Below are positions 18,045-27,054 of a DNA stretch of 38,180 bases, one piece after another. Source of the stretch: Candidatus Sarmatiella mevalonica. Lineage in GTDB: Bacteria; Pseudomonadota; Alphaproteobacteria; Rickettsiales; Rickettsiaceae. The notes under the pieces are model-generated. The model was given only the letters and a program-made list of their open reading frames with translations, did no database searches and was not told the DNA's origin. Made by a program: the position numbers and the translations under genes. Each line of letters starts with the position of its first letter. The stretch's first letter is position 1. The DNA is taken from positions 1 through 38,180 of the forward strand of contig NZ_JACVVM010000003.1 in NCBI RefSeq assembly GCF_016751895.1, in the 5' to 3' direction.

Positions 18045-20465
18045 ATGTCTACTAACGGCCTTCAAACAATCCAAAACGCCCTCAAGACCAGCAGGACGCA
18101 ACTCAACATAACCGAGACAAACGCAGCTCTGATGAAAGAGGCGGATGGAAGTAGAGAAAAGTATTCGTTCGTACCCGAACAATACGCGGGATATCCAGAT
18201 GGTAAAGGGCATTATTATACAATACCCACAGCTTATCTTGGGAGTAATTTAGGCACTTCATCAAGTATTGCTAAGTTAGAATCTGAGCAAGTTGCTAGCA
18301 GTCTAACTATCTCACGCATTTCAGATGATCAGGGTCTATATTTCGTAAGTAGCGCCGCGGACACATTAACGGAAAATCTGCGAACATCAGGCGAAGCGGT
18401 AAATAGCGACGCATCTTTTCAAGCTTTCGCAGTAACTGTCAATCGCACGCTTGATGGACTAGATCAACAATCCTCAGCTCTTCAGTCTGAGATAACAGCC
18501 ACAGTTTTCGCATTCAATGAGATTTTGAGAACGTACCAGGAAGAAATGAAAAAAGGGCCTACTTTTTTTGCGCAAGATAGTTCCGTTCTCTTAACTCAGC
18601 GTAATATCATGCTATACCAAATCTCTCAATATCTACAAATTGATACGCTGGACTGGACGAAACCTATGCCACCGATATCTGTGCAGGGACACGCTGTGCT
18701 AGATAAGGAAACGAAGTTTGATCTTCATTTCACTCCTTCGACAGATCCCAACGACTCTAGTCCCGGTTCTTTTGCTTTGCGTTCTGACGGTGAAACCGTC
18801 GCTACTCTTAACGCTGCAAGACTTGGTGGTAAAATGGGTGGATACAGCGCAAGCTTTGCCCAAGTCGCCAAACAAAAACAGAATGCAAAAGCGCTTCTGG
18901 AACAAATAATAGAGCACTGTAACTCTCGAACAGGCGCGACTCTTAATAGTACTGATCAATATTCCTCTAGCGCACTAGACCTAGGGCAAAAAATCGACTG
19001 GAACCCCTTGACTCTCTGCGCAGTTAATAAAACTAAAGATGCAGCTGCCCCGTCTGGCGCATTAAGCATTACCATCCCTCCTGGTACACGCACGCCACAA
19101 GAGCAAGCGGCAGAAATTAACAGAGTCTCTTCTATCTACTCCGCTCAACGCGTTACAATTGGCGGAAAAAATGGCCTGCAAAATATTGTACTAGAACCTG
19201 ATGGACGGGCTTTTGTTACTGGATACGATAAGCAAAAGGTGCGTATAGTCACAGCATGCAAACGTACTAATGTTGCCCCCGGTCCCATTGACGAAAAGCT
19301 TGTTGTGAATAGTAGTGGAGTGCAATTAACAACAAATGGCATGCAACTATACGATCTCGGGTTAAAGTTAGAAAATTTCACTCCAGACCAGGAACTCTAT
19401 CTAGCAGTAGAAGTGGAGCATACTATCGATGGCCAGCAGTGCTACTGGACCGGCGGATTAGTTGGCAAACTTAACGCGCAAGGGCAGATAGTATTTACAC
19501 CCGCCCCTGCTCCCGGCCTTGTTGAAGTAGCCGCATGCACCTTCGCACCTGGATCAGCTCAAGTCGCTCCTACTTATACAGGATACGTAAAATCTTCGGT
19601 AAACACAGCTAACAATACAATGCAACTAGGTGGCCTTGGTGATGTAGCATGCCTGATAACGAACACCATACCAAAGGCCTTACAAAACGATGTCTTGCTT
19701 TTGAAGGACGGAAGAGTGGCGGTAAATTTTTATAATCAAACTGTCACAGCAGAGGTTATAAAAGAAACTGTAACCACGCAGAAGCCCGTATCACGTGCTG
19801 AGCTCGCGGGGCAGAATATCGCAGCGGAATTTTCGATATCATTAGGCAGCAATAAGCTGTATACCTTTACTCTTGGGCCTGGCGTAGACACCGCTGATCA
19901 CATTTACTATACGGATCTGGCAAATCTAAAGAACAAAGTCGCAGCAAATCCTGACATACCTTTTACTATAAAGGGTGATGCGCTCGACAATTGTACTTTG
20001 CTGGCTAAATCACCTGGCGAATGGGGTAATGCGCTTGCATTTACCAGAGCTGACACAACTTCCTTTGCGGGTGGCACAGATGGTCCAGAAGATGTATCCT
20101 GGGAATATGAAACATACAAGGGATCAACAACTAGCTTCAACACATCTATCGCTTCGGCTATACAAGAGCCGGTTGTTTTGGACGACCATAAATTTGACTC
20201 ACCAGATAGAGCGGGGTCAAGTATAGTAGCAAAAATAAAACTTTCCCTACAAACCATTGACGCGAATCTTGAAACAAGCCAAGCATTCTTCGAACAAGAA
20301 CTAGAGGTGATACAAAGCGTTACTGGCGTTCAAAGCATGGATGAAATGACAGCGAGTATTGCGGAGCTCAATAAGCGCATAGAGACGTTAATGGGGCTAT
20401 ACGCTAGCATCATACAACACAATGCAGCACTTGAGAAGACCCTCATAAACCTCATAAGCGCCTAA
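18045..20465 (+). CDS. flgK: Flagellar hook-associated protein 1 FlgK-like
   Basis: 806 aa. The N-terminal helix (GLQTIQNALKTSRTQLNITE) corresponds to the rod/hook-type helix. Residues about 105-175 (SSAADTLTENLRTSGEAV ... SALQSEITATVFAFNEIL) match the FlgK helical domain. SVLLTQRNIMLYQISQYLQI matches the conserved 'DLLdqRdqlLxeLSqlv' block. The C-terminal helix starting EVIQSVTGVQSMDEMTASIA ends in QHNAALEKTLINLISA, like the Flg_bbr_C domain. FlgK joins hook to filament and is exported by the flagellar type III apparatus. The central 500 residues are unusual, and KSPGEWGNALAF resembles hook-insertion repeats. No flgL or other flagellar gene is adjacent. GC content looks higher than in flanking DNA. 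Confidence 0.68.
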   Translation: MSTNGLQTIQNALKTSRTQLNITETNAALMKEADGSREKYSFVPEQYAGYPDGKGHYYTIPTAYLGSNLGTSSSIAKLESEQVASSLTISRISDDQGLYFVSSAADTLTENLRTSGEAVNSDASFQAFAVTVNRTLDGLDQQSSALQSEITATVFAFNEILRTYQEEMKKGPTFFAQDSSVLLTQRNIMLYQISQYLQIDTLDWTKPMPPISVQGHAVLDKETKFDLHFTPSTDPNDSSPGSFALRSDGETVATLNAARLGGKMGGYSASFAQVAKQKQNAKALLEQIIEHCNSRTGATLNSTDQYSSSALDLGQKIDWNPLTLCAVNKTKDAAAPSGALSITIPPGTRTPQEQAAEINRVSSIYSAQRVTIGGKNGLQNIVLEPDGRAFVTGYDKQKVRIVTACKRTNVAPGPIDEKLVVNSSGVQLTTNGMQLYDLGLKLENFTPDQELYLAVEVEHTIDGQQCYWTGGLVGKLNAQGQIVFTPAPAPGLVEVAACTFAPGSAQVAPTYTGYVKSSVNTANNTMQLGGLGDVACLITNTIPKALQNDVLLLKDGRVAVNFYNQTVTAEVIKETVTTQKPVSRAELAGQNIAAEFSISLGSNKLYTFTLGPGVDTADHIYYTDLANLKNKVAANPDIPFTIKGDALDNCTLLAKSPGEWGNALAFTRADTTSFAGGTDGPEDVSWEYETYKGSTTSFNTSIASAIQEPVVLDDHKFDSPDRAGSSIVAKIKLSLQTIDANLETSQAFFEQELEVIQSVTGVQSMDEMTASIAELNKRIETLMGLYASIIQHNAALEKTLINLISA

Positions 20466-20496
20466 TGTCGACGAATAGATAAAAATTTATAATTAC

Positions 20497-20748
20497 ATGC
20501 TCAATATCTTTTTAATAATACATTGCGTTGTTGCGGCGCTACTCATATCCGCAATTTTGCTGCAAAAAACCGGTAATGATGGTTTAGCTGGTATAGGTGG
20601 CAGTAAGTCTACGCAAACTGCCGCTTCCCGTTTTATGGTGCGCACTACTGCAGTCTTGGCCTGTGTGTTTATGGCTAACGCTATTATTTTAGGTAACCTC
20701 TCAAGTAAAGAGGCTAATGTTAAACTAGAACACATCAAAGACTCTTAA
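20497..20748 (+). CDS. secG: Preprotein translocase subunit SecG
   Basis: 83 aa. Two membrane helices (IFLIIHCVVAALLISAILL and TTAVLACVFMANAIILG) flank the conserved cytoplasmic loop LLQKTGNDGLAGIGGSKSTQ, followed by FMVRTTAVLA. This is the normal SecG layout. SecG assists SecYEG-driven export, needed here for the autotransporters. It begins 31 bases after the flgK-like stop and is followed by kdsA after a 284-bp gap occupied by decayed repeat; in many alphaproteobacteria pyrG lies between secG and kdsA. Confidence 0.9.
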   Translation: MLNIFLIIHCVVAALLISAILLQKTGNDGLAGIGGSKSTQTAASRFMVRTTAVLACVFMANAIILGNLSSKEANVKLEHIKDS

Positions 20749-20756
20749 TAAAATAA

Positions 20757-20940
20757 ACTCCCTCATGAGGTAGGGCAAATGAATGCGCGGAACTTCGAGT
20801 ATACATAAAGTGAACAGAGGGCTCGAGCATCAACGACGACGCGGCGGCGGTTACCATCATGAATAGAGTTTGACAAAAAAAAGGGGGGGTATTGAAGCAT
20901 CGACAGCGACTGCGCAGTGGCATGAAGAAAGTTTAAGATG
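20757..20940 (+). repeat. Decayed family A element (A12) between secG and kdsA
   Basis: Retains family A landmarks in plus orientation (GGAACTTCGAGTATACATAA, CATCAACGACGACGC, GGTTACCATCATGAATAGAG), but the ends are lost. It fills most of the secG-kdsA gap. Confidence 0.45.
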
Positions 20941-21032
20941 GTTATTCGCGTCGCAACACTCGCCATGTCTGCACATGTATCCAAAAAATCTCATATACCA
21001 CAGTTAGGCGCAACTATATAATTAATTTTTAC

Positions 21033-21875
21033 ATGTTCACTCTGCAAAAACACTTCTTAACAATCGCCAACCATCTACCATTCACTCTCATCGCCGGTCC
21101 CTGTCAAATTGAAAGCATGGACCATAGCCTTTTTATGGCGGAAAAAATCAAAAAAATCACCGATAAACTCAATATTCAACTTATATATAAATCATCCTTT
21201 GACAAAGCAAATAGAACAAACGCAAGCACAGCAAGAGGCGTTGGGTTAGCGCAGGGACTTAAAATATTAAACAAAGTGCAGCAACAATTCGCTTGCCCAA
21301 TCATCACTGATGTACATTGCTCAGAACAAGTCAATGAAGTTGCGCAAGTTGCAGATATCTTGCAAATACCAGCGTTTCTTTGCAGACAAACCGATTTAAT
21401 TGAAGCGGTGTGCAAAAGCGGTCGAGCAATCAACGTTAAAAAAGGTCAATTTTTAGCTCCATCCGACATGCACAACGTGTATAATAAATGTAAATTTTTT
21501 GGCGCACAACACATCATGCTCACAGAACGCGGGGCGTGCTTTGGATATAATAACCTAGTATTTGATTTAAGATCCCTGGCAGTGATGAAGCAAACTGGTG
21601 CCGCGGTAATTTTCGATGCAACGCACTCAGTGCAAAAACCTGGAGCACTCACGCAGAGTAGCGGAGGAGACAGAGAATATATTGCCCTCTTTGCATCCGC
21701 AGCGGTCACCGCAGGTATCGCCGGCATTTTCATGGAAGTACACCAAGACCCAGAAAATGCTCCAAGCGATGGGCATTGCATGCTACCTCTGGAAGAGCTA
21801 GAAAATACCCTTATGCTTTTAAAGAAATACGATACAATAGCAAAAGAACTTATGCAAGATAGCAAGCATTCCTAA
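21033..21875 (+). CDS. kdsA: 3-deoxy-8-phosphooctulonate synthase KdsA
   Basis: 280 aa, the normal length. It condenses phosphoenolpyruvate with arabinose-5-phosphate to Kdo-8-phosphate for lipid A-core synthesis. Diagnostic blocks are [93 protein letters not shown] and [11 protein letters not shown]. The Cys of AGPC marks the metal-dependent class. Later metal ligands are visible in [15 protein letters not shown]. It works with the isomerase at 22611-23213, which makes its substrate. The start lacks a clear ribosome binding site. Confidence 0.97.
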   Translation: MFTLQKHFLTIANHLPFTLIAGPCQIESMDHSLFMAEKIKKITDKLNIQLIYKSSFDKANRTNASTARGVGLAQGLKILNKVQQQFACPIITDVHCSEQVNEVAQVADILQIPAFLCRQTDLIEAVCKSGRAINVKKGQFLAPSDMHNVYNKCKFFGAQHIMLTERGACFGYNNLVFDLRSLAVMKQTGAAVIFDATHSVQKPGALTQSSGGDREYIALFASAAVTAGIAGIFMEVHQDPENAPSDGHCMLPLEELENTLMLLKKYDTIAKELMQDSKHS

Positions 21876-21879
21876 CTAC

Positions 21880-22000
21880 CTCCCCTGCGACCCTCAGGGT
21901 AGGATCAGGAGCAGAAGCGCAAACGCGGAAGTGCATAAAGTTAACCTAGGACGCAAGCATCAACAACGACGCAGCGCTTGCTATCACGGGTATACCTTCT
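21880..22000 (+). repeat. Decayed family A element (A13) downstream of kdsA
   Basis: Weak copy retaining AAACGCGGAAGTGCATAAAG, GCATCAACAACGACGCAG and GCTATCACGGG in the family A order; ends not recognisable. Confidence 0.35.
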
Positions 22001-22017
22001 GATAAAATAGAGCTGTT

Positions 22018-22101
22018 GCGTAAGAAAGTAAGTTATGAACTTAAAAAACACAGAGTATGTTAGGTGTAAAGCTGATGTGTTTTATACCACTAATGCTTTA
22101 T
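22018..22101 (-). repeat. Solo right end of the IS5-type element seen intact at 31898
   Basis: From TAGAGCTGTTGCGTAAGAAA through TTATACCACTAATGCTTTAT this is about 95% identical to 31898-31983, the 3' end of the IS5-type element carrying the 31973-32588 transposase remnant. Here it is cut by element B1 at a TA. Confidence 0.8.
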
Positions 22102-22244
22102 TAGACCTCTTGCATAACCTATTCCGGGGTATATTTTGTTGTCAAAACTCCTTTGCGCTCCTCATATACTAGAGTATGCTGCGGCGCTCAACATCATTTT
22201 TCCTAAAAACTCCTCCTTCATTTTTAGGTTATGCAAGAGGTCTA
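22102..22244 (+). mobile_element. MITE-like element family B, copy B1 (143 bp)
   Basis: Terminal inverted repeats TAGACCTCTTGCATAACCTA and TAGGTTATGCAAGAGGTCTA form a perfect 20-bp match. The interior is non-coding and nearly identical to copy B2 at 29725. The same ends occur on the IS5-type remnant at 24304-24819, its likely autonomous parent. Confidence 0.9.
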
Positions 22245-22454
22245 ATATTCAGGTTAGTTTTCATAAATCCAAAAGAACACAAGAATTGATCGAGTCAGCT
22301 TCCTGTAAAATTCTTACCACCTTATTCTCATAACCTTAACCCAATTGAAAAGTTCTGCGCTAATATGAAGAAGTGGAGTAAAAATAAAATCCATCTCTTC
22401 GACAATCTCTATAGAGCTATAGAAACCTTCTTCGCTCTCCCTAATTCAAGTTAA
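22245..22454 (+). pseudogene. IS630-type transposase C-terminal remnant, frameshifted
   Basis: One frame gives FHKSKRTQELIESASCKIL. After a one-base shift the next gives LPPYSHNLNPIEKFCANMKK, then HLFDNLYRAIETFFALPNSS and a stop at 22452. This matches the C-terminal third of IS630-type (DDE_3) transposases, including the 'PPYSPDLNPIEKFW' block with the catalytic Glu. Two substitutions (PD to HN, W to C) and the frameshift show decay. The N-terminal two thirds are missing. Nothing further is recognised in 22455-22610. Confidence 0.8.
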
Positions 22455-22610
22455 TTGACTATAATACACCACAAAAAAATTGTAATTACTCACTTTTATA
22501 AGCTTTACTCCTTTTTCTTTTGCAATTTATTTTGTGAACAGCGCCATAGCATCTGATTGATGAGATATTTGACGTTGATCGCATACGCTTTTTCTTTTAT
22601 ACTGTTTTGG

Positions 22611-23213
22611 CTAGATAATACTACTCAAATGCGCGCCAATAGCTCCGGCTGGATGTAGCGCCAGGTATTCTTGCGCGCCAAATTCCTTGGCTTCATATGT
22701 TAAAATACACAGTATATCGCCTATTAATAAAGAAATAATGCATGAAGTGGTTGGGGCGCCAAGCAAAGACGCTTCTTTGTTTGTAAACGCCAAACACACG
22801 TCGCTCATACGCGCCAACGTAGAAGAGGAGTTACCGGTAATAACTATTATTTGATTTTTTTTTTCTTTAATAACCTCTGCTAGCCTCACTAACTCCTCGG
22901 TATTGCCAGAATTAGAGAGGCATATTAACACATCATCATCTTGCATCACTCCTAAATCTCCATGCATAGCGTCCATAGGATTCAAGCAACATGCAAATGT
23001 GCCCGTAGATACAAAGCTAGCGCAAATCTTATTGGCAATGATCCAGCTTTTGCCCACGCCACTAAAAACTAACTTGTTCTTAGCTTTTAATATCAATGCT
23101 AACGCTTCTTCTAAGGTATTAAAAAAGCTAGTATTGTTTAATAACAGCTCAAGGTACTTAATGTTATGCAGTATAATATTTTGAGTTCTTTGTTGAATAT
23201 TGTTGTTGCTCAT
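22611..23213 (-). CDS. kdsD: Arabinose-5-phosphate isomerase, SIS domain only (KdsD/KpsF-like)
   Basis: 200 aa. It interconverts ribulose-5-phosphate and arabinose-5-phosphate, the KdsA substrate. SIS-domain motifs are clear: NKLVFSGVGKSWIIANKICA, SFVSTGTFACCLNPMDAMHG, DLGVMQDDDVLICLSNSGNT with EELV, and the ending YLALHPAGAIGAHL. Typical enzymes have about 320 residues with two C-terminal CBS domains; this one stops right after the HPAG motif, and no CBS remnant is seen in the 150 bases downstream. SIS-only isomerases are known, so it may be active. The final SSII* suggests either a true short form or truncation. Confidence 0.85.
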   Translation of the reverse strand: MSNNNIQQRTQNIILHNIKYLELLLNNTSFFNTLEEALALILKAKNKLVFSGVGKSWIIANKICASFVSTGTFACCLNPMDAMHGDLGVMQDDDVLICLSNSGNTEELVRLAEVIKEKKNQIIVITGNSSSTLARMSDVCLAFTNKEASLLGAPTTSCIISLLIGDILCILTYEAKEFGAQEYLALHPAGAIGAHLSSII

Positions 23214-23235
23214 ATAAATATATCTTAGCCGTTAA

Positions 23236-23385
23236 TAAACCTCTTGTATTACTCTACTCCCCAATAACAACCGCCACCCATCGCCATCGATTCAAAATCT
23301 TCGCTGAGTTCCGTCTATACTTCTATGTTTTGCGTTTTGTTTATCCTGATACTCTCCTGGCCAAGTGATTTGCGCAAAAGGTCTA
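23236..23385 (-). repeat. Decayed family A element (A14)
   Basis: 150 bp from TAAACCTCTTGTATTACTCT to TTTGCGCAAAAGGTCTA, with ACTCTACTCCCCAATAACAA matching the start of minus-oriented family A copies. Lies in the divergent spacer between kdsD and the lptA-like gene. Confidence 0.55.
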
Positions 23386-23552
23386 ATGCATATTTGTTAT
23401 TTTTCATTTATAATCGCTAAGTATACTCCTTATACTTAAAGAATTCTAGATCTTGACTCAAGATCCTTCACCGCTACAATCTTGCAGTTCTTGTCACTTC
23501 TAAAAGTTTAACGCAAGTTTATCAACTTCTCACTAAGCAAGGGTATAGACGC

Positions 23553-24086
23553 TTGAGGATTAATAATATAAACAAGCGCATTAGCGCCGCTCCACTTTGT
23601 TTGTTCATACTATCGTGTTGCATGCCATTACATCATCTAAATGCATCTTGCAACCATCATAGAGTAGACGTGGGTGCGTCTGCGATATACGACCATACAC
23701 AAGAAAGGACAGTTGTGCATAACAACACCTTTATCGATCTTGAAGCTGATAGTATATTGTTAGATCAAAAAACTAGCAGTATTAAAATCACAGGAGAAGT
23801 GATGCTGTGGTTTAATAATATAGTATTGAACACAAAAGAGATTATAATATTTTGCAAAACACTCTCACCAATGGTTATGACAAGAATTGATATACCAAAT
23901 AAAGTGAGGATTACCAACAAAGAGAGTCACGAAACCATTGTAGCGGAGAAAGCGACATATTTGTTAAAGGAAAAAAAGGTGGTGCTACATGAGGCTAGTT
24001 GCAGTAAGGATGGTATGGTGATTAATGCTCCATGCATTGTTTTTATATCTAACTTATTAACTATCCAGTCTCTGCCAAGACTTTAA
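23553..24086 (+). CDS. lptA: LptA/OstA-like LPS transport protein
   Basis: 177 aa. A hydrophobic stretch (APLCLFILSCCMPL, residues 13-26) looks like a signal sequence. IDLEADSILLDQKTSSIKIT then GEVMLWFNNIVLNTKEIIIF, and ETIVAEKATYLLKEKKVVLH, follow the OstA/LptA beta-jellyroll pattern ('I-x-L-x-A-D-x-l-x-x-D ... G-x-V ... A-x-x-A-x-Y-x-x-x-x-x-x-v-x-L'). LptA bridges LPS across the periplasm. The TTG start at 23553 is uncertain. The frame stays open upstream to about 23458 with no ATG, giving HRYNLAVLVTSKSLTQVYQL, which I cannot identify and which may be the tail of a lost upstream gene. lptC and lptB are not adjacent. Confidence 0.68.
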   Translation: MRINNINKRISAAPLCLFILSCCMPLHHLNASCNHHRVDVGASAIYDHTQERTVVHNNTFIDLEADSILLDQKTSSIKITGEVMLWFNNIVLNTKEIIIFCKTLSPMVMTRIDIPNKVRITNKESHETIVAEKATYLLKEKKVVLHEASCSKDGMVINAPCIVFISNLLTIQSLPRL

Positions 24087-24089
24087 AAT

Positions 24090-24300
24090 TTGAAAAAAAT
24101 AGATAAAGAAAAACTACAACAAGGCGCAGGAGAATATCCGAATAGCTATAGAATTACGAAAGTGCTAAAAGATTATACGCGAATCCTTCCTGGATAAGGT
24201 ATACAAAAAAACGTTAGGAATAATCTATAAAAAACTTAAATCACCAGAAAGCGAATCCCTTAAAAAGATCTGTGGTTTGTCGCAAAATCGAGGAGTTAAA
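24090..24300 (+). pseudogene. IS630-type transposase fragment, frameshifted
   Basis: Broken frames give DKEKLQQGAGEYPNSYRITK, then YKKTLGIIYKKLKSPESESL. These correspond to the N-terminal region of IS630-type transposases around 'YP(N/D)AYxxEIAExL' and 'GITYKKTLxHPKA'. The fragment begins directly after the lptA-like stop and is cut by a family B end at 24304. Confidence 0.6.
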
Positions 24301-24360
24301 GAAAAGACCTCTTGCATAACCTATTCCGTGGGGTAAATTACTTGCTGCTTGATGCTAAAA

Positions 24361-24507
24361 TAGACCTCTTTCGAAACTCGCTCATGATGAGCAAATGCGA
24401 GGAGTATACGAAGCACAGAGCCGCAGCGTACATGAAGTACGTGAGGACTTGCGCATCGACAGCGTCGCCACAGTTGCCATCAGGAGTAGAGTTAGGAAAG
24501 AGGTCTA
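24361..24507 (+). mobile_element. Family A MITE-like element (A2, 147 bp), near-intact
   Basis: TAGACCTCTTTCGAAACTCG to GAAAGAGGTCTA. Only a few differences from A1 and A3, so recently spread. Its interior happens to be open in one frame (KHRAAAYMKYVRTCAS...), which creates spurious small reading frames wherever it lands. Confidence 0.92.
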
Positions 24508-24562
24508 ATAATCACGAACAACCTTCTTCACCCTTCACATTGGCTAATTGTTAATTAAATAC

Positions 24563-24760
24563 TTACGCAAGAGGTCTATTCTTAAGTATTCCAAAGCCAT
24601 TAATAGCCGATCTTCTATCAATAGCGCATTTGGCTCCCCGCCTCTTGCTTTTTTCCGCTTCTTCAAGTATTGCTATCATCTTTTTAAACGTAGATCGCTT
24701 CACACCGCTTAACCTTCGAAACTCTCCATCTTTATAATTCTTTATCTTTTCGTATTTCAT
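24563..24760 (-). pseudogene. IS5-type transposase N-terminal fragment
   Basis: MKYEKIKNYKDGEFRRLSGV then KRSTFKKMIAILEEAEKSKR matches the N-terminus of an IS5-type transposase. After a frameshift the next frame gives EPNALLIEDRLLMALEYLR, the expected continuation ('LSxEDxLLMALEYLREYRTY'), and it is then cut by a TAGACCTCTTGCG end. The start codon lies about 60 bases inside the family B-like terminus at 24819, so this is the probable parent of the family B elements. Confidence 0.8.
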
Positions 24761-24879
24761 CTTAACCTCTCTTATAGAGGTTAGTTAATACCTATCCCTT
24801 AGGTTATGCAAGAGGTCTAATGAGTCTATGTATAATAACAACACATCTGATAGTCTTAACTTATCTGACTATCGCTTGT

Positions 24880-24975
24880 AAAAAAATACTGTCCGTTAAA
24901 TGAAGTTTCAATTGGCACAAACTGTGACGGCGCAAGTTATCATGAAGAAATAAAGTTTTGGAAGGGGTTCTTTAT
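24880..24975 (+). repeat. Partial decayed family A element (A15)
   Basis: Retains AAATGAAGTTTCAATTGGCA, GACGGCGCAAGTTATCATGAAGAAA-like order (shown in part) and a GGAAGGGGTTCT end. The left half is missing. No gene is visible in 24820-25030. Confidence 0.35.
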
Positions 24976-25030
24976 TTATGCTCAAGGAAATCGCGGTACT
25001 AAAATGTATTTTAATAGTACTTACGTCACT

Positions 25031-25354
25031 CTATTCGCTATGAGCTGGTTTTTGTTTTGTATTTTGTGGGCTAAACACTATCTCATGTTCTAGCGCAACA
25101 CCTAGGTTTTTTCTCAATAGCTCATCGATAAGGTCTATATCATGTGATTGGATCAGATGCATTTTATGCATGATACTTGCTCGCTCTATCATTAACTCCT
25201 CTAAATTCAATGTGGCTTTGTGTACTTGTTGTTTAAGTCTATTATATGCAAATATCCCCTTATTCCCTAAAAAAGAATGAGAGACGAAATACACTATTAA
25301 AAATGCAAGAGTAATATAAAGTGCGTTTTTTTTATATATTGCTAATATTTTCAT
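25031..25354 (-). CDS. FtsB/DivIC-like septum formation initiator
   Basis: 107 aa. One N-terminal membrane helix (ALYITLAFLIVYFVSHSFLG) is followed by NKGIFAYNRLKQQVHKATLN and a coiled coil, then the family-typical tail DLIDELLRKNLGVALEHEIV. FtsB-like proteins join FtsL and FtsQ at the divisome. It lies 102 bases behind pccB on the same strand and may be in that operon. Confidence 0.78.
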   Translation of the reverse strand: MKILAIYKKNALYITLAFLIVYFVSHSFLGNKGIFAYNRLKQQVHKATLNLEELMIERASIMHKMHLIQSHDIDLIDELLRKNLGVALEHEIVFSPQNTKQKPAHSE

Positions 25355-25456
25355 TTTTTTATCATCGTTTTTTATCTACCATTTTTTATCTATGAGCAAT
25401 GTGAGTGCGCGAGATTATCCGATACAATATATTACGTTACACTGTGCAAAATAACT

Positions 25457-27001
25457 TTACAGTGGTAGATTATCGTGCTTTTTATTCACTGCTAACAGTG
25501 GTTTTTTGGTTTGCAAAGTTCTTAAAGCGCGACAAAGCATCCATCTAGTATTTTGAGGCTTTATTATATTATCTAGATAACCTCTACTTGCCACAGCAAA
25601 AGGCGATGCCACCACCTTCCGATACTCTTCTACCTTTTGAGCCTTCGCCTCTGGGTCACCCGCAATATCCTTAAACACAATTTCAACAGCACCCTCCGAC
25701 CCCATCACAGCTATCTCAGAGCCTCCCCAGGCATAATTTACATCACCACCTAAATGTTTAGAGTTCATTACTATATAAGCTCCGCCATAAGCCTTTCTGG
25801 TAATCACGCTCACCTTGGGTACGCTTGCCTCTGCGTAGGCATATAACAGCTTTGCGCCATGCTTAATAATGCCATTATGCTCTTGATGCACTCCTGGCAA
25901 AAAACCAGGCACGTCAATGAGAGTAACGATAGGAATATTAAACGCATCACAGAAGCGCACGAATCTCGCGGCCTTTCTAGATGCATCAATATCTAGACAT
26001 CCAGCCAAATGCATTGGTTGATTAGCAACAAATCCCACTGTGTTACCTTCCATACAACCAAAGCCTATAATGATATTTTTAGCAAAATCTTCTTGAATTT
26101 CGAAGAACTCATGTTCATCGATAATTCTTTCTATCAGCTCCTTCATATCATAGGGTTTATTGCTAGTCGATGGTATTAGAGTGTTCAGTGACATATCCAC
26201 TCTATCCGCGGGGTCTTTTGTAACTCTATGTGGAACTGGAGATCTATTAGATAATGGCAAGAAATTAATAAATCTGCGCATCTCTAACAAAGCCTCTATT
26301 TCGTTTTCAAATACCAGATCGGCAACGCCGCTTTTGGAGGAGTGTACGCTTGCACCGCCGAGTTTTTCCTTATCAACCACTTCGCCAGTCACGGTTTTTA
26401 TCACTTCTGGGCCGGTAACGAACATATAAGAAGTATGCTTTACCATGAAGATAAAATCGGTGAGGGCAGGAGAATATACGGCCCCTCCGGCACAAGGGCC
26501 CATTATTAGCGTAATTTGTGGCACAACGCCAGATGCAATAACGTTTAATTTAAATATTTCGCCATAGCCGGCTAATGAATCTACGCCTTCTTGTATTCTA
26601 GCGCCACCTGAGTCATTAATTCCTATAATAGGTGCACCTGCCTCTATGGCTTTCTCCATGAGGTTGCAGATTTTTTTAGCGTGATATTCGCCTAAAGATC
26701 CTCCAAGTATTGTAAAATCTTGGCTATAGACAAAGATTAATCTACCATTTATGGTGCCGTAACCAGTAACTACACCATCTGTTAAAAACTTACTGTCCGG
26801 CATGTTAAAGTTAGAGCATCTATGCTCTACAAACATTCCAATTTCTTCAAAGCTATCTATGTCTAATAACACCTCGATTCTTTCACGCGCAGTGAGTTTG
26901 CCACTATCATGTTGGCGCAGCACCCTGTCTTGTCCACCACCAGAGAGCGCGACGGTGCGCTTTTCTTCGAGTATTTGATGTTCTAAATTATAATGAGTCA
27001 T
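25457..27001 (-). CDS. pccB: Propionyl-CoA carboxylase beta chain (carboxyltransferase)
   Basis: 514 aa, the usual length. It transfers the carboxyl group from biotin to propionyl-CoA. Diagnostic stretches are [100 protein letters not shown] and [18 protein letters not shown] (split from [13 protein letters not shown] by one helix). Both oxyanion-hole regions (GGARI-Q, GGAY) are intact. The biotin-carrying alpha subunit is not in the window. It lies 54 bases behind the Tim44-like gene. Confidence 0.96.
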   Translation of the reverse strand: MTHYNLEHQILEEKRTVALSGGGQDRVLRQHDSGKLTARERIEVLLDIDSFEEIGMFVEHRCSNFNMPDSKFLTDGVVTGYGTINGRLIFVYSQDFTILGGSLGEYHAKKICNLMEKAIEAGAPIIGINDSGGARIQEGVDSLAGYGEIFKLNVIASGVVPQITLIMGPCAGGAVYSPALTDFIFMVKHTSYMFVTGPEVIKTVTGEVVDKEKLGGASVHSSKSGVADLVFENEIEALLEMRRFINFLPLSNRSPVPHRVTKDPADRVDMSLNTLIPSTSNKPYDMKELIERIIDEHEFFEIQEDFAKNIIIGFGCMEGNTVGFVANQPMHLAGCLDIDASRKAARFVRFCDAFNIPIVTLIDVPGFLPGVHQEHNGIIKHGAKLLYAYAEASVPKVSVITRKAYGGAYIVMNSKHLGGDVNYAWGGSEIAVMGSEGAVEIVFKDIAGDPEAKAQKVEEYRKVVASPFAVASRGYLDNIIKPQNTRWMLCRALRTLQTKKPLLAVNKKHDNLPL

Positions 27002-27054
27002 AGGCGCTTACCAAGAATTTAATCACCTTCTTTCTTATAACCTATTAGCGCGGT

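Larger units (their letters stand above)
24304..24819. mobile_element. Composite remnant with family B ends and an IS5-type transposase fragment
   Basis: Left end AGACCTCTTGCATAACCTAT (24306) and right end AGGTTATGCAAGAGGTCTA (24801-24819) are inverted copies of the family B terminus. Inside lie family A copy A2, a short stretch resembling an IS630 3' end (24508-24565), another internal GCAAGAGGTCTA end near 24579, and the 5' part of an IS5-type transposase. The nesting suggests repeated insertion into one spot. Confidence 0.6.

Noticed and set aside
22136-22333. 65-aa open frame spanning B1 and the IS630 remnant
   Set aside because: Chimera of a non-coding element and one frame of a broken transposase. 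The parallel frame at 29733-29915 is the same element without the transposase.
24312-24554. 80-aa open frame containing RAAAYMKYVRTCASTASPQL
   Set aside because: Read-through of MITE A2 and neighbouring IS debris; the identical peptide appears wherever a family A copy is open in that frame.
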